The position numbers and the translations under genes were made by a program. From assembly GCA_035650355.1 (NCBI GenBank), contig DASRHT010000080.1, forward strand, positions 183,844 to 247,843: a DNA stretch of 64,000 nucleotides. The letters are read 5' to 3'. Below are positions 49,870 through 58,415 of this stretch, in pieces (the stretch's first letter is position 1; the number at the start of each line of letters is the position of its first letter). The notes below the pieces were generated by a model, which saw only the letters and a program-made list of their open reading frames with translations, searched no databases and was not told where the DNA came from. This stretch comes from DASRHT01 sp035650355. Lineage in GTDB: Bacteria; Chloroflexota; Ktedonobacteria; Ktedonobacterales; Ktedonobacteraceae.

Positions 49870-50635
49870 ATCGCTTCAGAAGCTGCGCAGCCTCCCGGGG
49901 AGCTGCGGATGATCGGGAGGAACTGCTGCGCCGGTTGGCGAGCAGGACGCCGACGAACAGCACGATCCAACCCACGGCCATAATCAGCCAGAAGGTATTC
50001 TGTACTCCTAGTAAACGCGCAAGTGTGCCTGCGGCTGCATTTAGAATGGCGCCCGCCAGGATCAAAATATTGGCCCAGAGCACATTGCTGGTACGCATAT
50101 CTCCCACGCTGTTCTGGCGCCGCATCAGCTTCCACCCTGAATAGAGAGCCACCCCCACCACTGCAACCACGCCCAGCGTGTTGAGGATAATTGTCATCAC
50201 CAGCCACGCCCCCGGCTGTATCGTCCCCGTGCCGGGTGTACCCGCGATCTGGCTCAACTTTGTCATGTTGATCTCCGCGAGCAGGATCAGCACGGCTGCC
50301 AGCATGCTCAAGATGGTCAACACGCTGACGCTAATCCGTGTGACGCGCTGGCTGCTGATCAGCGCGATGCTGCCCAGGCCCAGCCAGGCAGGCATGAGCG
50401 CGCCGCCCAGGATATAGTACAGCCGGAATAAGAGGACCCCTGTACCGCTCGTTGGTTGAACGGCGATCATGCCGATATAGGCCAGCGTTGCAAGAAAAGC
50501 CATGCTGAGCGCAATCGACCAGTAGAGCTGGTAGATGCGGCGGCGCGTAACGTATTGCCGTACAATGACGCCCGCGAACAGTCCCGTCACAATCACATTG
50601 ATGATCGGCGGAACGAACAGAATCGGATCGTTCAT
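49868..50635 (-). CDS. Seven-helix integral membrane protein of unknown function
   Basis: The 255-residue protein has about seven transmembrane helices spread over its length (for example INVIVTGLFAGVIV, SIALSMAFLATLAYIGMIAV, YYILGGALMPAWLGLGSIAL, VLTILSMLAAVLILLA, WLVMTIILNTLGVVAVVGVAL, LILAGAILNAAAGTLA, WLIMAVGWIVLFVGVLL) and a basic serine-rich cytosolic tail. GAACATG start with GGAAGAGAA before it. No family is recognised; the layout resembles 7TM sensor or transporter subunits. It is followed on the same strand by nothing and preceded by a hydrolase relic. Confidence 0.75.
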   Translation of the reverse strand: MNDPILFVPPIINVIVTGLFAGVIVRQYVTRRRIYQLYWSIALSMAFLATLAYIGMIAVQPTSGTGVLLFRLYYILGGALMPAWLGLGSIALISSQRVTRISVSVLTILSMLAAVLILLAEINMTKLSQIAGTPGTGTIQPGAWLVMTIILNTLGVVAVVGVALYSGWKLMRRQNSVGDMRTSNVLWANILILAGAILNAAAGTLARLLGVQNTFWLIMAVGWIVLFVGVLLANRRSSSSRSSAAPREAAQLLKR

Positions 50636-50677
50636 GTTCTCTTCCCTATCTTTATGATGAGCAAAATATGCAGAAAG

Positions 50678-50818
50678 CTATAAGTTACAGTAAAAAATAT
50701 ACAAAAAACTGAAGTGCGATTGCAATGGGAGGAGGGAAGTACCATAAAGAACCAGTGGTTCGCCTTCGACGTGGATTGCGTAGTAGATCTGGATATCGTT
50801 AATTCGTACTACCGGCAT
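50678..50818 (-). pseudogene. Truncated alpha/beta hydrolase N-terminus
   Basis: From ATG 50818 (AAAGGG 6 bp upstream) the frame reads MPVVRINDIQIYYAIHVEGE followed by PLVL, the classic first strand of an alpha/beta hydrolase. Where the oxyanion-hole HGG should follow, the frame diverges into unrelated residues (YGTSLLPLQSHFSF) and stops after 46 codons. No remaining hydrolase domain is found downstream, so it is a decayed fragment. Confidence 0.6.
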
Positions 50819-50879
50819 GACAATCCCTTTTATAATCAATGCATAGTCTATATTTTTATTAAAAGCAGCTCACGCGAGT

Positions 50880-51707
50880 TTATGGTTTGCTGAGCCTCTT
50901 GCGGCTAAAAAGGATGAAGCTCAGAATGCCCGCAATGAGGAGAAGCAGCCCGAGCAATGCACGCGATCCCCCATTATTCAGATCAAGGAAAGGAGCAGGT
51001 ACTGGCAGCCCTGGCTGCACTTGCTTTGCCTGCGCGGTTGCTTCAGGTGTAGCGGTTGCATGAGGCGTTGTAGCGTGGGGCGTCAGCGTGGTCTGCGGCG
51101 TTGTATTATTAGCAGGTAGCCCATCTTTGGTCGCCTGTGACGGATTGCTGCCTCCAGCCCCCGTTGGCCTGATGGGCTGTGCCGAGGATGCTGAAAATTG
51201 TGCAGATCGGCCCTGTACCAGGGGCAGGGCCGTTGATAATAAGAAGACGATGCCCAGGACAGCGGCAATGGCGCTTAATGTGCGCATCGTTGTGCGGATA
51301 TATCCGGGTCGAGTGGAACGGCGAAGCTGAGCGGCACGCTGGCTATGGGCAGAGATTGGCGTCACGACGGCATCATCAACCGGTAGCGTGAAAGATCGAG
51401 GCAGGGAGGGCTGAGGCAGCGCATGCAGCAGCGCGACCGTCTGCCGTAAATCCGCCAGCCTGAGCTGGCATTGCTGGCAGGCATGCAGGTGCGTTTGTAG
51501 TCGAGCCTGCTCGTCGGAAGAAAGCTGCCCGTCGAGCAGGGCCGAGAGTTGTTCAGTAGTCAGATGCCAATCGTTATGTGACACGCAGGTACTCCGTTTT
51601 ACTTCGACTCCGCGTTCCGTAGGGGCAAACCCTTGCGGTTGCCCTGTAGCTCCCCGATTCATCGTGGGAGCGTTGAACACGGAACGCTTCAAAGTAGTCT
51701 CAATCAT
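50880..51707 (-). CDS. Anti-sigma factor with zinc-finger (zf-HC2) and transmembrane helices
   Basis: The 275-residue protein has a zf-HC2 domain (LTTEQLSALLDGQLSSDEQ, HLHACQQCQ with the H-x3-C-x2-C motif), then a cytosolic stretch, one transmembrane helix (TLSAIAAVLGIVFLLSTALP), a threonine/proline-rich outer linker and a second C-terminal helix (ALLGLLLLIAGILSFILF). It should hold the ECF sigma factor at the membrane until a signal arrives. The start overlaps the sigma gene by 8 bases. Residues 12-33 contain APTMNRGATGQPQG, encoded by a family C repeat inserted in frame, so the N-terminal extension is not part of the conserved domain. Confidence 0.88.
   Translation of the reverse strand: MIETTLKRSVFNAPTMNRGATGQPQGFAPTERGVEVKRSTCVSHNDWHLTTEQLSALLDGQLSSDEQARLQTHLHACQQCQLRLADLRQTVALLHALPQPSLPRSFTLPVDDAVVTPISAHSQRAAQLRRSTRPGYIRTTMRTLSAIAAVLGIVFLLSTALPLVQGRSAQFSASSAQPIRPTGAGGSNPSQATKDGLPANNTTPQTTLTPHATTPHATATPEATAQAKQVQPGLPVPAPFLDLNNGGSRALLGLLLLIAGILSFILFSRKRLSKP
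51612..51687. repeat. Family C composite palindrome inside the anti-sigma gene
   Basis: GCGTTCCGT (51612-51620) pairs with ACGGAACGC (51679-51687). Between them lie two modules: GTAGGGGCA...TGCCCTGTAG, as in the 87-bp tandem repeat at 18447, and GTAGCTCCCCGATTCATCGT, as at 19829, 29530 and 37432. The whole insert is in frame and adds about 25 codons to the anti-sigma gene. Confidence 0.78.
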
Positions 51708-52338
51708 TACTATTGGTTAGACGATAGTCGCGTGGCAAAAGTTCCCTGTGCTGATATAAATAGTTGCGCAGGCGCGCACGTCCTCGCGAGATGCGAGAGC
51801 GCACCGTCCCCAGCGATGTCTGAGTGCTCTCCGCCACCTCCTCGTAGGAGAGGCCCTCGATATCGCAAAGCACCACGGCCACCCGTTGATCCAGGGGAAG
51901 CAGCTCCAGCCCTTTTTGAATCAGCGCCTGGAGTTCCTGAGCCAGCAGCGTCTCTTCGGGGTTGCCCTCCAGGCCGGTCGTTGCCAGTGTACTCAACAGG
52001 CCTGGAGCATGCGGCTCATCTTCTTCTGTCAGAGCGTCCAGGGAATCGGCGGGGTGGCGCTGGAGGCGTCGCCAGTGGTCGCAGGTCATATTCGAGCCGA
52101 TGCGCAGCAGCCACGCGCGGAAGGAAGAGCCGCCGCGATAGGTCTGAATGTTGCGAAAGGCAGCGATAAACGCGTCTTGCGTGATATCGGCAGCCGTATC
52201 AGGGTCGCCGAGCATGCGGTAGACGGTGCTGTAGAGCATTTGCTGGTAGCGCAACACGAGCTGGTTAAAGGCGTGAACATCCCCCTGCTGGCTGCGGGCG
52301 ATCAGCGCCTCCTCCTCATCTCGCGCAATTTTGCTCAT
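51700..52338 (-). CDS. ECF-type RNA polymerase sigma factor
   Basis: The 212-residue protein is a sigma-70 region 2/4 (ECF) factor: region 2 FNQLVLRYQQMLYSTVYRML, DITQDAFIAAFRNI and RGGSSFRAWLLRIGSNMTCD, and region 4 LPLDQRVAVVLCDIEGLSYE with VAESTQTSLGTVRSRISRGR. It is followed by and overlaps its anti-sigma gene (ATGATTGA), so the two are made in balance. The signal and target promoters are unknown. It starts MSKIARDEEE with GAGGCAG before the ATG. Only this sigma/anti-sigma pair is present in the window. Confidence 0.93.
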   Translation of the reverse strand: MSKIARDEEEALIARSQQGDVHAFNQLVLRYQQMLYSTVYRMLGDPDTAADITQDAFIAAFRNIQTYRGGSSFRAWLLRIGSNMTCDHWRRLQRHPADSLDALTEEDEPHAPGLLSTLATTGLEGNPEETLLAQELQALIQKGLELLPLDQRVAVVLCDIEGLSYEEVAESTQTSLGTVRSRISRGRARLRNYLYQHRELLPRDYRLTNSND

Positions 52339-52407
52339 GTGGCTGCCTCGCTTTTGTATTGTTTAGGCAAGTATACTACTAAATGGAATCGGTGTCTATT
52401 TCTCAGC

Positions 52408-52591
52408 TATGGCTTATCAGGGCTTCTCAAACGTGGTCTTTTCAGACAGGACGGCTCGCTTGCGAGCCGTTCGAGAGGAAGGTGCTGGCGGTGGGCTGCG
52501 CCCACCGCCAGCACCTTCCTCTCCTTGTGAGCGCCTGTGGCGCGAGGAGTCAAAGCGTGCAGCGACGTTTGAGAAACCCTGTATGGCTTAT
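52408..52591. mobile_element. MITE-like element, family A copy 4
   Basis: The element (52418-52581) is flanked by perfect 10-bp direct repeats TATGGCTTAT at 52408-52417 and 52582-52591. It starts CAGGGCTTCTCAAACGTGGT and ends CGACGTTTGAGAAACCCTG. The central stem GAGAGGAAGGTGCTGG is nearly identical to copy 2. Perfect target repeats and ends suggest a recent insertion. Confidence 0.9.
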
Positions 52592-52765
52592 GAGATGGCT
52601 CTAGAAGAAGCCCCACAATTTTTATCATATCAACTCTCATCATATGTATGCAGCTCGGCTCTGAGTGCGATGATATATATTCGCATTTATAAATTATCAA
52701 CCAGGCTACAATAAAAATAGTTTCCAGGATTAAATTACATGCTACTGAGATAGGAGGAACGTGTT

Positions 52766-53581
52766 ATGTCGAAAATGCCGGAAGGTGTTAATCTAGAATA
52801 TTTGAATAACCTTCAGAAGCGAGGAGATGCAGCCCGAGAGAAAGAAGCTAAGTCCGCTCACCAGGATATGCTTCAAAGAGCTTACATGCATCAGCAAGGA
52901 CTTAGCTCAGCCATAGAGCAATTGGGCGTAGATGAGCAAAGGATAAAAGAGGCAGTAGATGCGAAAAGGACGATGCTGCAACAGCAGATGAATCAGCGTA
53001 AACCACCTTCGTTTACGCCTCGCAAAGGGCATAACTCGGCGCGCTATGCTCCTTTTGACTTTCAATGGGACAGCATTAATTGTGGGGGAATCACATCCTG
53101 TAGTTTGTACGGGCCTGATGCGGAATTAGGGCTCGTCGGCGCTGATCTTGCCAGCTATAACGCTGGCGGGGGTGCCTCTAACTCTGGGGTAGGGTTCTGG
53201 TATAACGCATCTGCAGAAGGAACGATGTTTGTGGATGTCCAGGCGTATGTCTGGGGAGTTGGGTACGTCTACTCTGCTCTTTTTGGCTATGCCCAGGCTT
53301 ATGCAGGACTGCGCGTCTACGTTGAAGAATATTCGGGTGGCAATTTAGCAAATGTGTATCAGGCTACAACAGATATTTACAATGACAGCGGTGTTGTAGT
53401 GGTCGATGTCACCGACTTTAACTGGGAGATCAAGAACGTTACTATTAGCGTTCCTGTACAGGCCAATACGTGGTACGCTATCTGGGGAACCTCTGTGCAA
53501 AATGCCTACGCCGGTGGTATTGCCGATGCTGTCTCGAACTTCGAGATGTATATTGGCCCAATTACGTACAATATAGATTAA
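52766..53581 (+). CDS. Hypothetical protein with coiled-coil N-terminus and beta-rich C-terminus
   Basis: The 271-residue protein begins MSKMPEGVNLEYLNNLQKRG and forms a charged helix to about residue 80, then a beta-rich domain with many Gly, Tyr and Trp residues (FQWDSINCGGITSCSLYGPD, FWYNASAEGTMFVDVQAYVW, VVVDVTDFNWEIKNV, ANTWYAIWGTS). No signal peptide is visible. The second half resembles beta-sandwich structural proteins, but no family is recognised. AGGAGG lies 9 bp before the ATG, so the gene is real. GC is lower than neighbours, and it lies right after a MITE copy. Possible reading: a phage-like or particle-forming protein; this is speculation. Confidence 0.7.
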   Translation: MSKMPEGVNLEYLNNLQKRGDAAREKEAKSAHQDMLQRAYMHQQGLSSAIEQLGVDEQRIKEAVDAKRTMLQQQMNQRKPPSFTPRKGHNSARYAPFDFQWDSINCGGITSCSLYGPDAELGLVGADLASYNAGGGASNSGVGFWYNASAEGTMFVDVQAYVWGVGYVYSALFGYAQAYAGLRVYVEEYSGGNLANVYQATTDIYNDSGVVVVDVTDFNWEIKNVTISVPVQANTWYAIWGTSVQNAYAGGIADAVSNFEMYIGPITYNID

Positions 53582-53595
53582 CCTCTTATAGCTGT

Positions 53596-53634
53596 TTGGG
53601 ATGTTTGTGTGCTTTCGGGACGCAAGCATCCCAA
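53596..53634 (+). terminator. Possible terminator after the hypothetical gene
   Basis: TTGGGATG (53596-53603) pairs with CATCCCAA (53627-53634), with a GC/TTTCGG loop inside and TCATTATT following. Stem is short. Confidence 0.4.
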
Positions 53635-53706
53635 TCATTATTACTCACAACTCGTCTGTGAACTTTTTCGGGCCGGGGCATCGGCTTTTCCTGGACTCAG
53701 GAGTGG

Positions 53707-55611
53707 TCATAACAACCCTTGAAGATCTTTTTTCAGCGCCTCGTAGCTCTGATAGCGGGCGGCGGCATCTTCCATCAGGGCGCGGCTCAATATAGTTTCT
53801 AGCCCCTGCGAAACAGTGGGGTTGAGCATGCGGACAGGGGGATATGACGGATAATGCGGGGGGGCAACATTGGTCAGGGCGTGATGCATGGTCGCGGCCA
53901 GCGCGTAGATGCAGGTGCGCTGATCGTATGGCTTGTCCTGTACGGGCAGATACGGGGAGAGAATCAATTTGCGCGTCGTGCGTTTGCGCCCCTCCATGCG
54001 GGTAGCTGCTGGCGCGGGCGGAACCTGAAAGCCGGTCAGAAAAGCCCGTTTGCGCTTGCCCTCAATCACAATATTGGCGGGCGAGATATCGTAATGGCGC
54101 AGTAAGGGCCTGGAATGTTCAAGCGATATCAGTGTATTGAGAATGGAATTCATATAGCCGAGCACTTCGCTCTCTGGCAGTGGTCTGAGCAGTTTGAGCA
54201 GGCGTTCCGCTAACGTTTCTCCATCGATGTAAGACTGGACAATGTAATAGTGCCTGCCTTCGGCAAAACGATCAAGTATGGCGGGGATCAAGGGGTGACG
54301 GATGCGCGTGAGCGGTTCGGTGGCCCGCTCGTAATAGGCGACATCCTTCGCTCGCTGTACAAGGGGAAGGTCGGTGCATTCCCATCGTTTGAGCACAACA
54401 GATTGATCCTGTGACTGGCTATCCTCGGCCACTGCGGCCATGACGTGCGTTTCCTCCGATTGCTTGAGGACGCGCTTGATGATGTAGCGTCCCTGGCGCA
54501 CGCTCACGCCTACCAGCGGGCTATGCGAGACGAGCATCGGTGGAATGGTGAGCCGTCCGCAATTGGTGCAACAGCGTTGCCCGAAGCGTACAGGGATTTC
54601 GCAATAGGGGCAGTGGCGATTATCGTAATCGGCTCCGCAAAGCGCGCAACGCTGCGCTCCACTGCGATTTTGCTGGCCGCAGCGTTGACAGACATATCGC
54701 TGCAATGCAACCTCGACCGCAGTGGCATAGCTCTCGGCAAATTCCAGAATGCTGCGGTAACGCTGGCGGTAATCTTTTGCTAACGCGCGTTGCAGCACCG
54801 CGACGACCTCAACGGGGATGCGCGGATTCCACTGTTGTGGCGAAGGTGGCAGTTCCTTCAAATGCGCGTTCCACATCTCTTCCAGGCGCTTGTAAACAAA
54901 GGGCGTGCGGCCCGCCAGCAGCTCGTAGCAGCAGATGGCGAGGGCATACTGATCCGAATCACGGCGCGGGTTGCCCTGCCACTGCTCAGGAGGCATATAC
55001 GCAGCCGTTCCCGTGACTTCTCCCAGCGAGGCGTGCGTCTGCATCCCGAGATAGAAGGTAGTGCCGAAGTCGGAGAGCAAAACCTGTCCACTGCGTCCGA
55101 TCAGCAGGTTCCCCGGCTTGACGTCCTGGTGGACCAGCCCATTATTATGGACGTAATGCAGCGCATCTGCTGCCTGCTGAATATAGGGGACCAGCTCTTC
55201 CACGAAGGCCAGCCGCTTGCTGCCATCAGACTTGCGGAACAGATCGAGGATCGTCTGGGGGGCGTACTCCATCACCAGGTATGGCTGTTCGCTGCCCTCT
55301 ACCTGACCGAAGTTATAGACGGGCAGGATATTGGGATGCTGCATCGTCGCGATGCGGCGCGCTTCCTGAAAGAAGCTGGCCTGAGCCTTCTCGTTGAACT
55401 GATCGAGGCGTAGTACTTTCAGCGCTAGGATGCGGCTGAGCGGGATCGGTTCGCGCACTTTATAAACGTAGCCATAGCTGCCAGCGCCAATAAAGGAAAC
55501 GACCTCGTAAATACCAACATGCGCCCCCTGGATCAAAAAATCGCAGCGTTGACAGCTAATAGCCTTCTCGGGATTATCATGTCCTCCTCGTGGATTCAGG
55601 CAGCGGGCCAC
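53707..55611 (-). CDS. Tandem Ser/Thr kinase - zinc ribbon - pseudokinase
   Basis: The 634-residue protein has an N-terminal half zinc ribbon (Cys4, Cys20, Cys23; the usual fourth Cys is Gly in RGGH), a complete kinase domain (residues 32-300: IGAGSYGYVYKV, LALKVL, VHQDVKPGNLLI, SDFGTTFYLG), two zinc ribbons (about 312-366: CQRCGQQN, CALCGAD, CPYC, CTNCG), and a second kinase-like domain from 378. In the latter the glycine loop is poor, the catalytic loop reads RHYDISPANIVI and the DFG site reads LTGFQ, so it is probably inactive. GTG 55611 starts the gene. The first kinase should phosphorylate Ser/Thr; the second likely regulates or scaffolds it. No transmembrane helix is seen. Confidence 0.88.
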   Translation of the reverse strand: MARCLNPRGGHDNPEKAISCQRCDFLIQGAHVGIYEVVSFIGAGSYGYVYKVREPIPLSRILALKVLRLDQFNEKAQASFFQEARRIATMQHPNILPVYNFGQVEGSEQPYLVMEYAPQTILDLFRKSDGSKRLAFVEELVPYIQQAADALHYVHNNGLVHQDVKPGNLLIGRSGQVLLSDFGTTFYLGMQTHASLGEVTGTAAYMPPEQWQGNPRRDSDQYALAICCYELLAGRTPFVYKRLEEMWNAHLKELPPSPQQWNPRIPVEVVAVLQRALAKDYRQRYRSILEFAESYATAVEVALQRYVCQRCGQQNRSGAQRCALCGADYDNRHCPYCEIPVRFGQRCCTNCGRLTIPPMLVSHSPLVGVSVRQGRYIIKRVLKQSEETHVMAAVAEDSQSQDQSVVLKRWECTDLPLVQRAKDVAYYERATEPLTRIRHPLIPAILDRFAEGRHYYIVQSYIDGETLAERLLKLLRPLPESEVLGYMNSILNTLISLEHSRPLLRHYDISPANIVIEGKRKRAFLTGFQVPPAPAATRMEGRKRTTRKLILSPYLPVQDKPYDQRTCIYALAATMHHALTNVAPPHYPSYPPVRMLNPTVSQGLETILSRALMEDAAARYQSYEALKKDLQGLL

Positions 55612-55816
55612 GTATTCTATCCTACCTCTTCTAAATGTTGTCGCGTGCCAGCGAGCATGAGCAGTTTGAGAGCTGTTACCATCTCATGTTCATGTACGTC
55701 CAGGTGGGCCGTAGGTTACGAATGCGGTTTTGTCTGTACGGCTTTATCCATATTATGGTAAAAAGCAAAAAGGAAGTTCTGTTGTATTTGAAACCTTTCA
55801 TGAAAGGATCTCTTCT

Positions 55817-56359
55817 ATGAAACGATACATTCTCACTGGTACACCAGGCTCAGGAAAAACCTCAGTGCTTCATACGTTGAAAAGCCAGGGATATGCGGTG
55901 GTGGAGGAAGCTGCAACCGATGTGATTGCCCTTGAGCACAGGCGTGGCAATGCTGAGCCGTGGATGCAGGCTGACTTCATTGATAAGATTGTCTTGCTCC
56001 AAAAACAAAGACAAATAGAAGCCGCGACGCCTGCTGATGAACTACAAGTATATGACCGTTCGCCGATTTGTACTTTTGCCTTGAGCCGGTATCTTGGCTA
56101 CCTTCCCTCTGCTTGTCTGTTAGAAGAAATGGAGAGAATTGAGCGCGAGAACATTTACCAGAAGCAGGTATTCTTTTTAGAAAATCTCGGGTTCTGCCAG
56201 CCCACTGAGGCAAGAAAAATCAGTTTTGAAGAATCTCTCCTTTTCGAGAAGATCCATGCAGAAGTCTACACCTCTTTGGGCTATCACTTGATAAAAGTGC
56301 CTCCTGAAGCCCTTGCGCAGCGCGTCCATTGCATTATGCAGTGGATGAAGAGTTGCTGA
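55817..56359 (+). CDS. AAA_28-type P-loop ATPase/kinase
   Basis: The 180-residue protein begins with a Walker A (YILTGTPGSGKTSVLHTLKS) and has EEAATDVIALEH, VYDRSPICTFALSRYLGY and FLENLGFCQPTEARKISFEE. This is the AAA_28 (NadR/thymidylate-kinase-like) fold. Substrate unknown; small-molecule or nucleotide kinases and toxin-like kinases both occur in this family. AAAGGA lies 8 bp before ATG 55817. It is followed about 100 bp later by an oxidoreductase gene without any clear functional link. Confidence 0.8.
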   Translation: MKRYILTGTPGSGKTSVLHTLKSQGYAVVEEAATDVIALEHRRGNAEPWMQADFIDKIVLLQKQRQIEAATPADELQVYDRSPICTFALSRYLGYLPSACLLEEMERIERENIYQKQVFFLENLGFCQPTEARKISFEESLLFEKIHAEVYTSLGYHLIKVPPEALAQRVHCIMQWMKSC

Positions 56360-56462
56360 CCCTGTGGAAGGGAAAAAGCCATGCTACAATAGAAGTGATA
56401 GCACCGGACTACTCTATTTGCTTCTAATAGCGGTGCAAAGCAATACACGGAAGAGGCGATCT

Positions 56463-57521
56463 ATGACGGAGAAATTGCGCTTTGGCATCGTAGGCGGTGG
56501 CGTCATTGGCCCGGTCCATGCCAGAGCTATTGAAAGTTTGCCCGATGCGCAGCTCGTTGCGGTGACAGACGTTTTGCCTGAGAAGGCGCGGCAACTGGCT
56601 GAGCCCTATGGGGCAACGTCTTACGCCGAACTGCAAGATATGCTCACTCACGAGCGGTTGGACGTTGTCATTATCTGTACTCCCAGCGGCATGCATGGCA
56701 GGCAGGCATGCCAGGCGATGCGTGCCAGACGCCATGTGATCGTAGAAAAGCCTATGGAGATCAACCGCGTGGCGATGGAGGAGATGCTGCATGTGCAGCG
56801 AGAGATGGGCGTAAAGCTGGCCGTCATTAGCCAGCGACGCTTCGACCCTTGCAGCCAGCAGGTGCATGCGTTGATTGAGGAGCAGGCGTTTGGTCGGCTG
56901 GTGCTGGGTAATGCTGTTGTGCCCTGGTGGCGCTCGCAGTCATATTATCAGAGCGGGAAGTGGCGCGGCACATGGGAGCTTGACGGTGGTGGCGTGCTAA
57001 TGAATCAATCCATCCACTCGATTGATCTCCTGCAATGGTTTATGGGTCCGGTCGTGAGCGTATCGGCTTATACAGACACGCTGGCGCATCAGATGGAGGC
57101 CGAAGATGCTGCCGTTGCCATTTTGCGCTTCGCCAATGGCGCGTTGGGGACGATAGCCGCCACAACAGCAGCCTATCCCGGCGTGAACACGCGCATTGAG
57201 GTGTTTGGCGATAGAGGCTCGGCCATTATTGAGGATGACCGTCTGAGCTACCTTCACCTGGCGCGCGATGATCATGGAGAGGTCGGGGCTTATGGGGCCA
57301 ACGCTCGGGCTGCCCGACCGGCGGAGCAGCATAGTGCGGTGGCGCAGAATCCGGCGGCTCTCGCCATGACCAGCCACGCATTGCAGATTGCCGATATGAT
57401 GCGCGCTATTCGAGAGGATGGCACGCCGCTGGTTGATGGCTACGCTGGACGACGGCCCGTCGATATCATTCTGGCAATCTACGAATCGGCGCGCACCCGG
57501 CAGGAGGTAAGGTTGCCATGA
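56463..57521 (+). CDS. Gfo/Idh/MocA family oxidoreductase
   Basis: The 352-residue protein has the N-terminal Rossmann motif RFGIVGGGVIGPVHARAIES, then VVIICTPSGMHGRQACQAMR and the EKP motif (VIVEKPMEI) that marks the family, and a C-terminal half with WRGTWELDGGGVLMNQSIHS and GPVVSVSAYTDTL. Members oxidise or epimerise sugars with NAD(P). Its stop overlaps the start of a TIM-barrel epimerase gene by ATGA, so the two act on the same carbohydrate. GAAGAGG precedes ATG 56463. The sugar cannot be inferred. Confidence 0.9.
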   Translation: MTEKLRFGIVGGGVIGPVHARAIESLPDAQLVAVTDVLPEKARQLAEPYGATSYAELQDMLTHERLDVVIICTPSGMHGRQACQAMRARRHVIVEKPMEINRVAMEEMLHVQREMGVKLAVISQRRFDPCSQQVHALIEEQAFGRLVLGNAVVPWWRSQSYYQSGKWRGTWELDGGGVLMNQSIHSIDLLQWFMGPVVSVSAYTDTLAHQMEAEDAAVAILRFANGALGTIAATTAAYPGVNTRIEVFGDRGSAIIEDDRLSYLHLARDDHGEVGAYGANARAARPAEQHSAVAQNPAALAMTSHALQIADMMRAIREDGTPLVDGYAGRRPVDIILAIYESARTRQEVRLP

Positions 57522-58357
57522 TCCGCCTCTCCGCCTTTGCCGACGAAATCTCGCCCGATCTGGATGAGCAGCTTGCAACGCTCAAAAGTGAAGGTATCTC
57601 CTTCCTGGACCTGCGCGGCGTCGAACGGACAAACGTGCTTGATCTCTCCGATCAGCAGGTGGCCCGCATCAAAAAACAGTTGGCTGCTCAGGGGATAGGC
57701 GTTGCCGCCATTGCCTCACCGCTTGGCAAGTTTCCCATTGATAGCTCATTTGATGCGCACTGGCAGCGTTTCGAGCGCGCCATTGCCCTGGCTCAGGTCT
57801 TTGAAACTTCCTTTATTCGCATTTTCTCCTTCTATCCTCCCTCAGATTCAGCCAGCATGGGTGCCAGCCCGGAAGATTGGCGCGACGAGGTACATGCACA
57901 ACTGCGGGCAATGAGGGAGCGGGCGCAAGAAGCCAATATTACGCTGCTGCACGAGAATGAGAAGGGGATCTACGGTGACACGATAGCGCGTTGCGTTGAT
58001 TTGCTACAGGAGGGCAAGAGTCCATATTTGCAAGCTGCGTTCGATCCGGCCAATTTCATCCAGTGTGAGCAAACGCCCTATCCCGCAGCCTATGAGCAGT
58101 TACGTCCCTGGTTGTGTTACGTTCATGTGAAAGATGCGCGCCTTGATGGCAGCATCGTGACGGCGGGCGAAGGCGTAGCGCGCTGGCCCGAACTGCTGCA
58201 ACGTTTGCGGGAAGATGGCTACGATGGTTTCTTCTCGCTTGAGCCACATCTGGCCGCCGCTGGACAATATAGCGGCTTCAGCGGACCCGACCTCTTCCGT
58301 CGCGCGTCGCAGGCATTGCAACAGATGTTGAAGGGGATGGGATGGGATTATGCGTAG
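57518..58357 (+). CDS. Sugar phosphate isomerase/epimerase (xylose-isomerase-like TIM barrel)
   Basis: The 279-residue protein belongs to the AP_endonuc_2/IolE-type TIM barrel family: IRLSAFADEISPDLDEQLAT, LDLRGVERTNVLDLSD, ITLLHENEKGIYGDT with metal ligands Glu, AAFDPANFIQC with Asp, YVHVKDARL with His/Asp and FFSLEPHL with the last Glu. It is coupled to the oxidoreductase by a 4-base overlap. The two together probably convert an inositol or keto-sugar. It converges with sufB, 58 bp apart. Confidence 0.9.
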   Translation: MIRLSAFADEISPDLDEQLATLKSEGISFLDLRGVERTNVLDLSDQQVARIKKQLAAQGIGVAAIASPLGKFPIDSSFDAHWQRFERAIALAQVFETSFIRIFSFYPPSDSASMGASPEDWRDEVHAQLRAMRERAQEANITLLHENEKGIYGDTIARCVDLLQEGKSPYLQAAFDPANFIQCEQTPYPAAYEQLRPWLCYVHVKDARLDGSIVTAGEGVARWPELLQRLREDGYDGFFSLEPHLAAAGQYSGFSGPDLFRRASQALQQMLKGMGWDYA

Positions 58358-58415
58358 CGAGGAACACCATAACAGCGTTCCTCGCTCCAAACTGTCTCAT
58401 ATATTGATGATCGAT

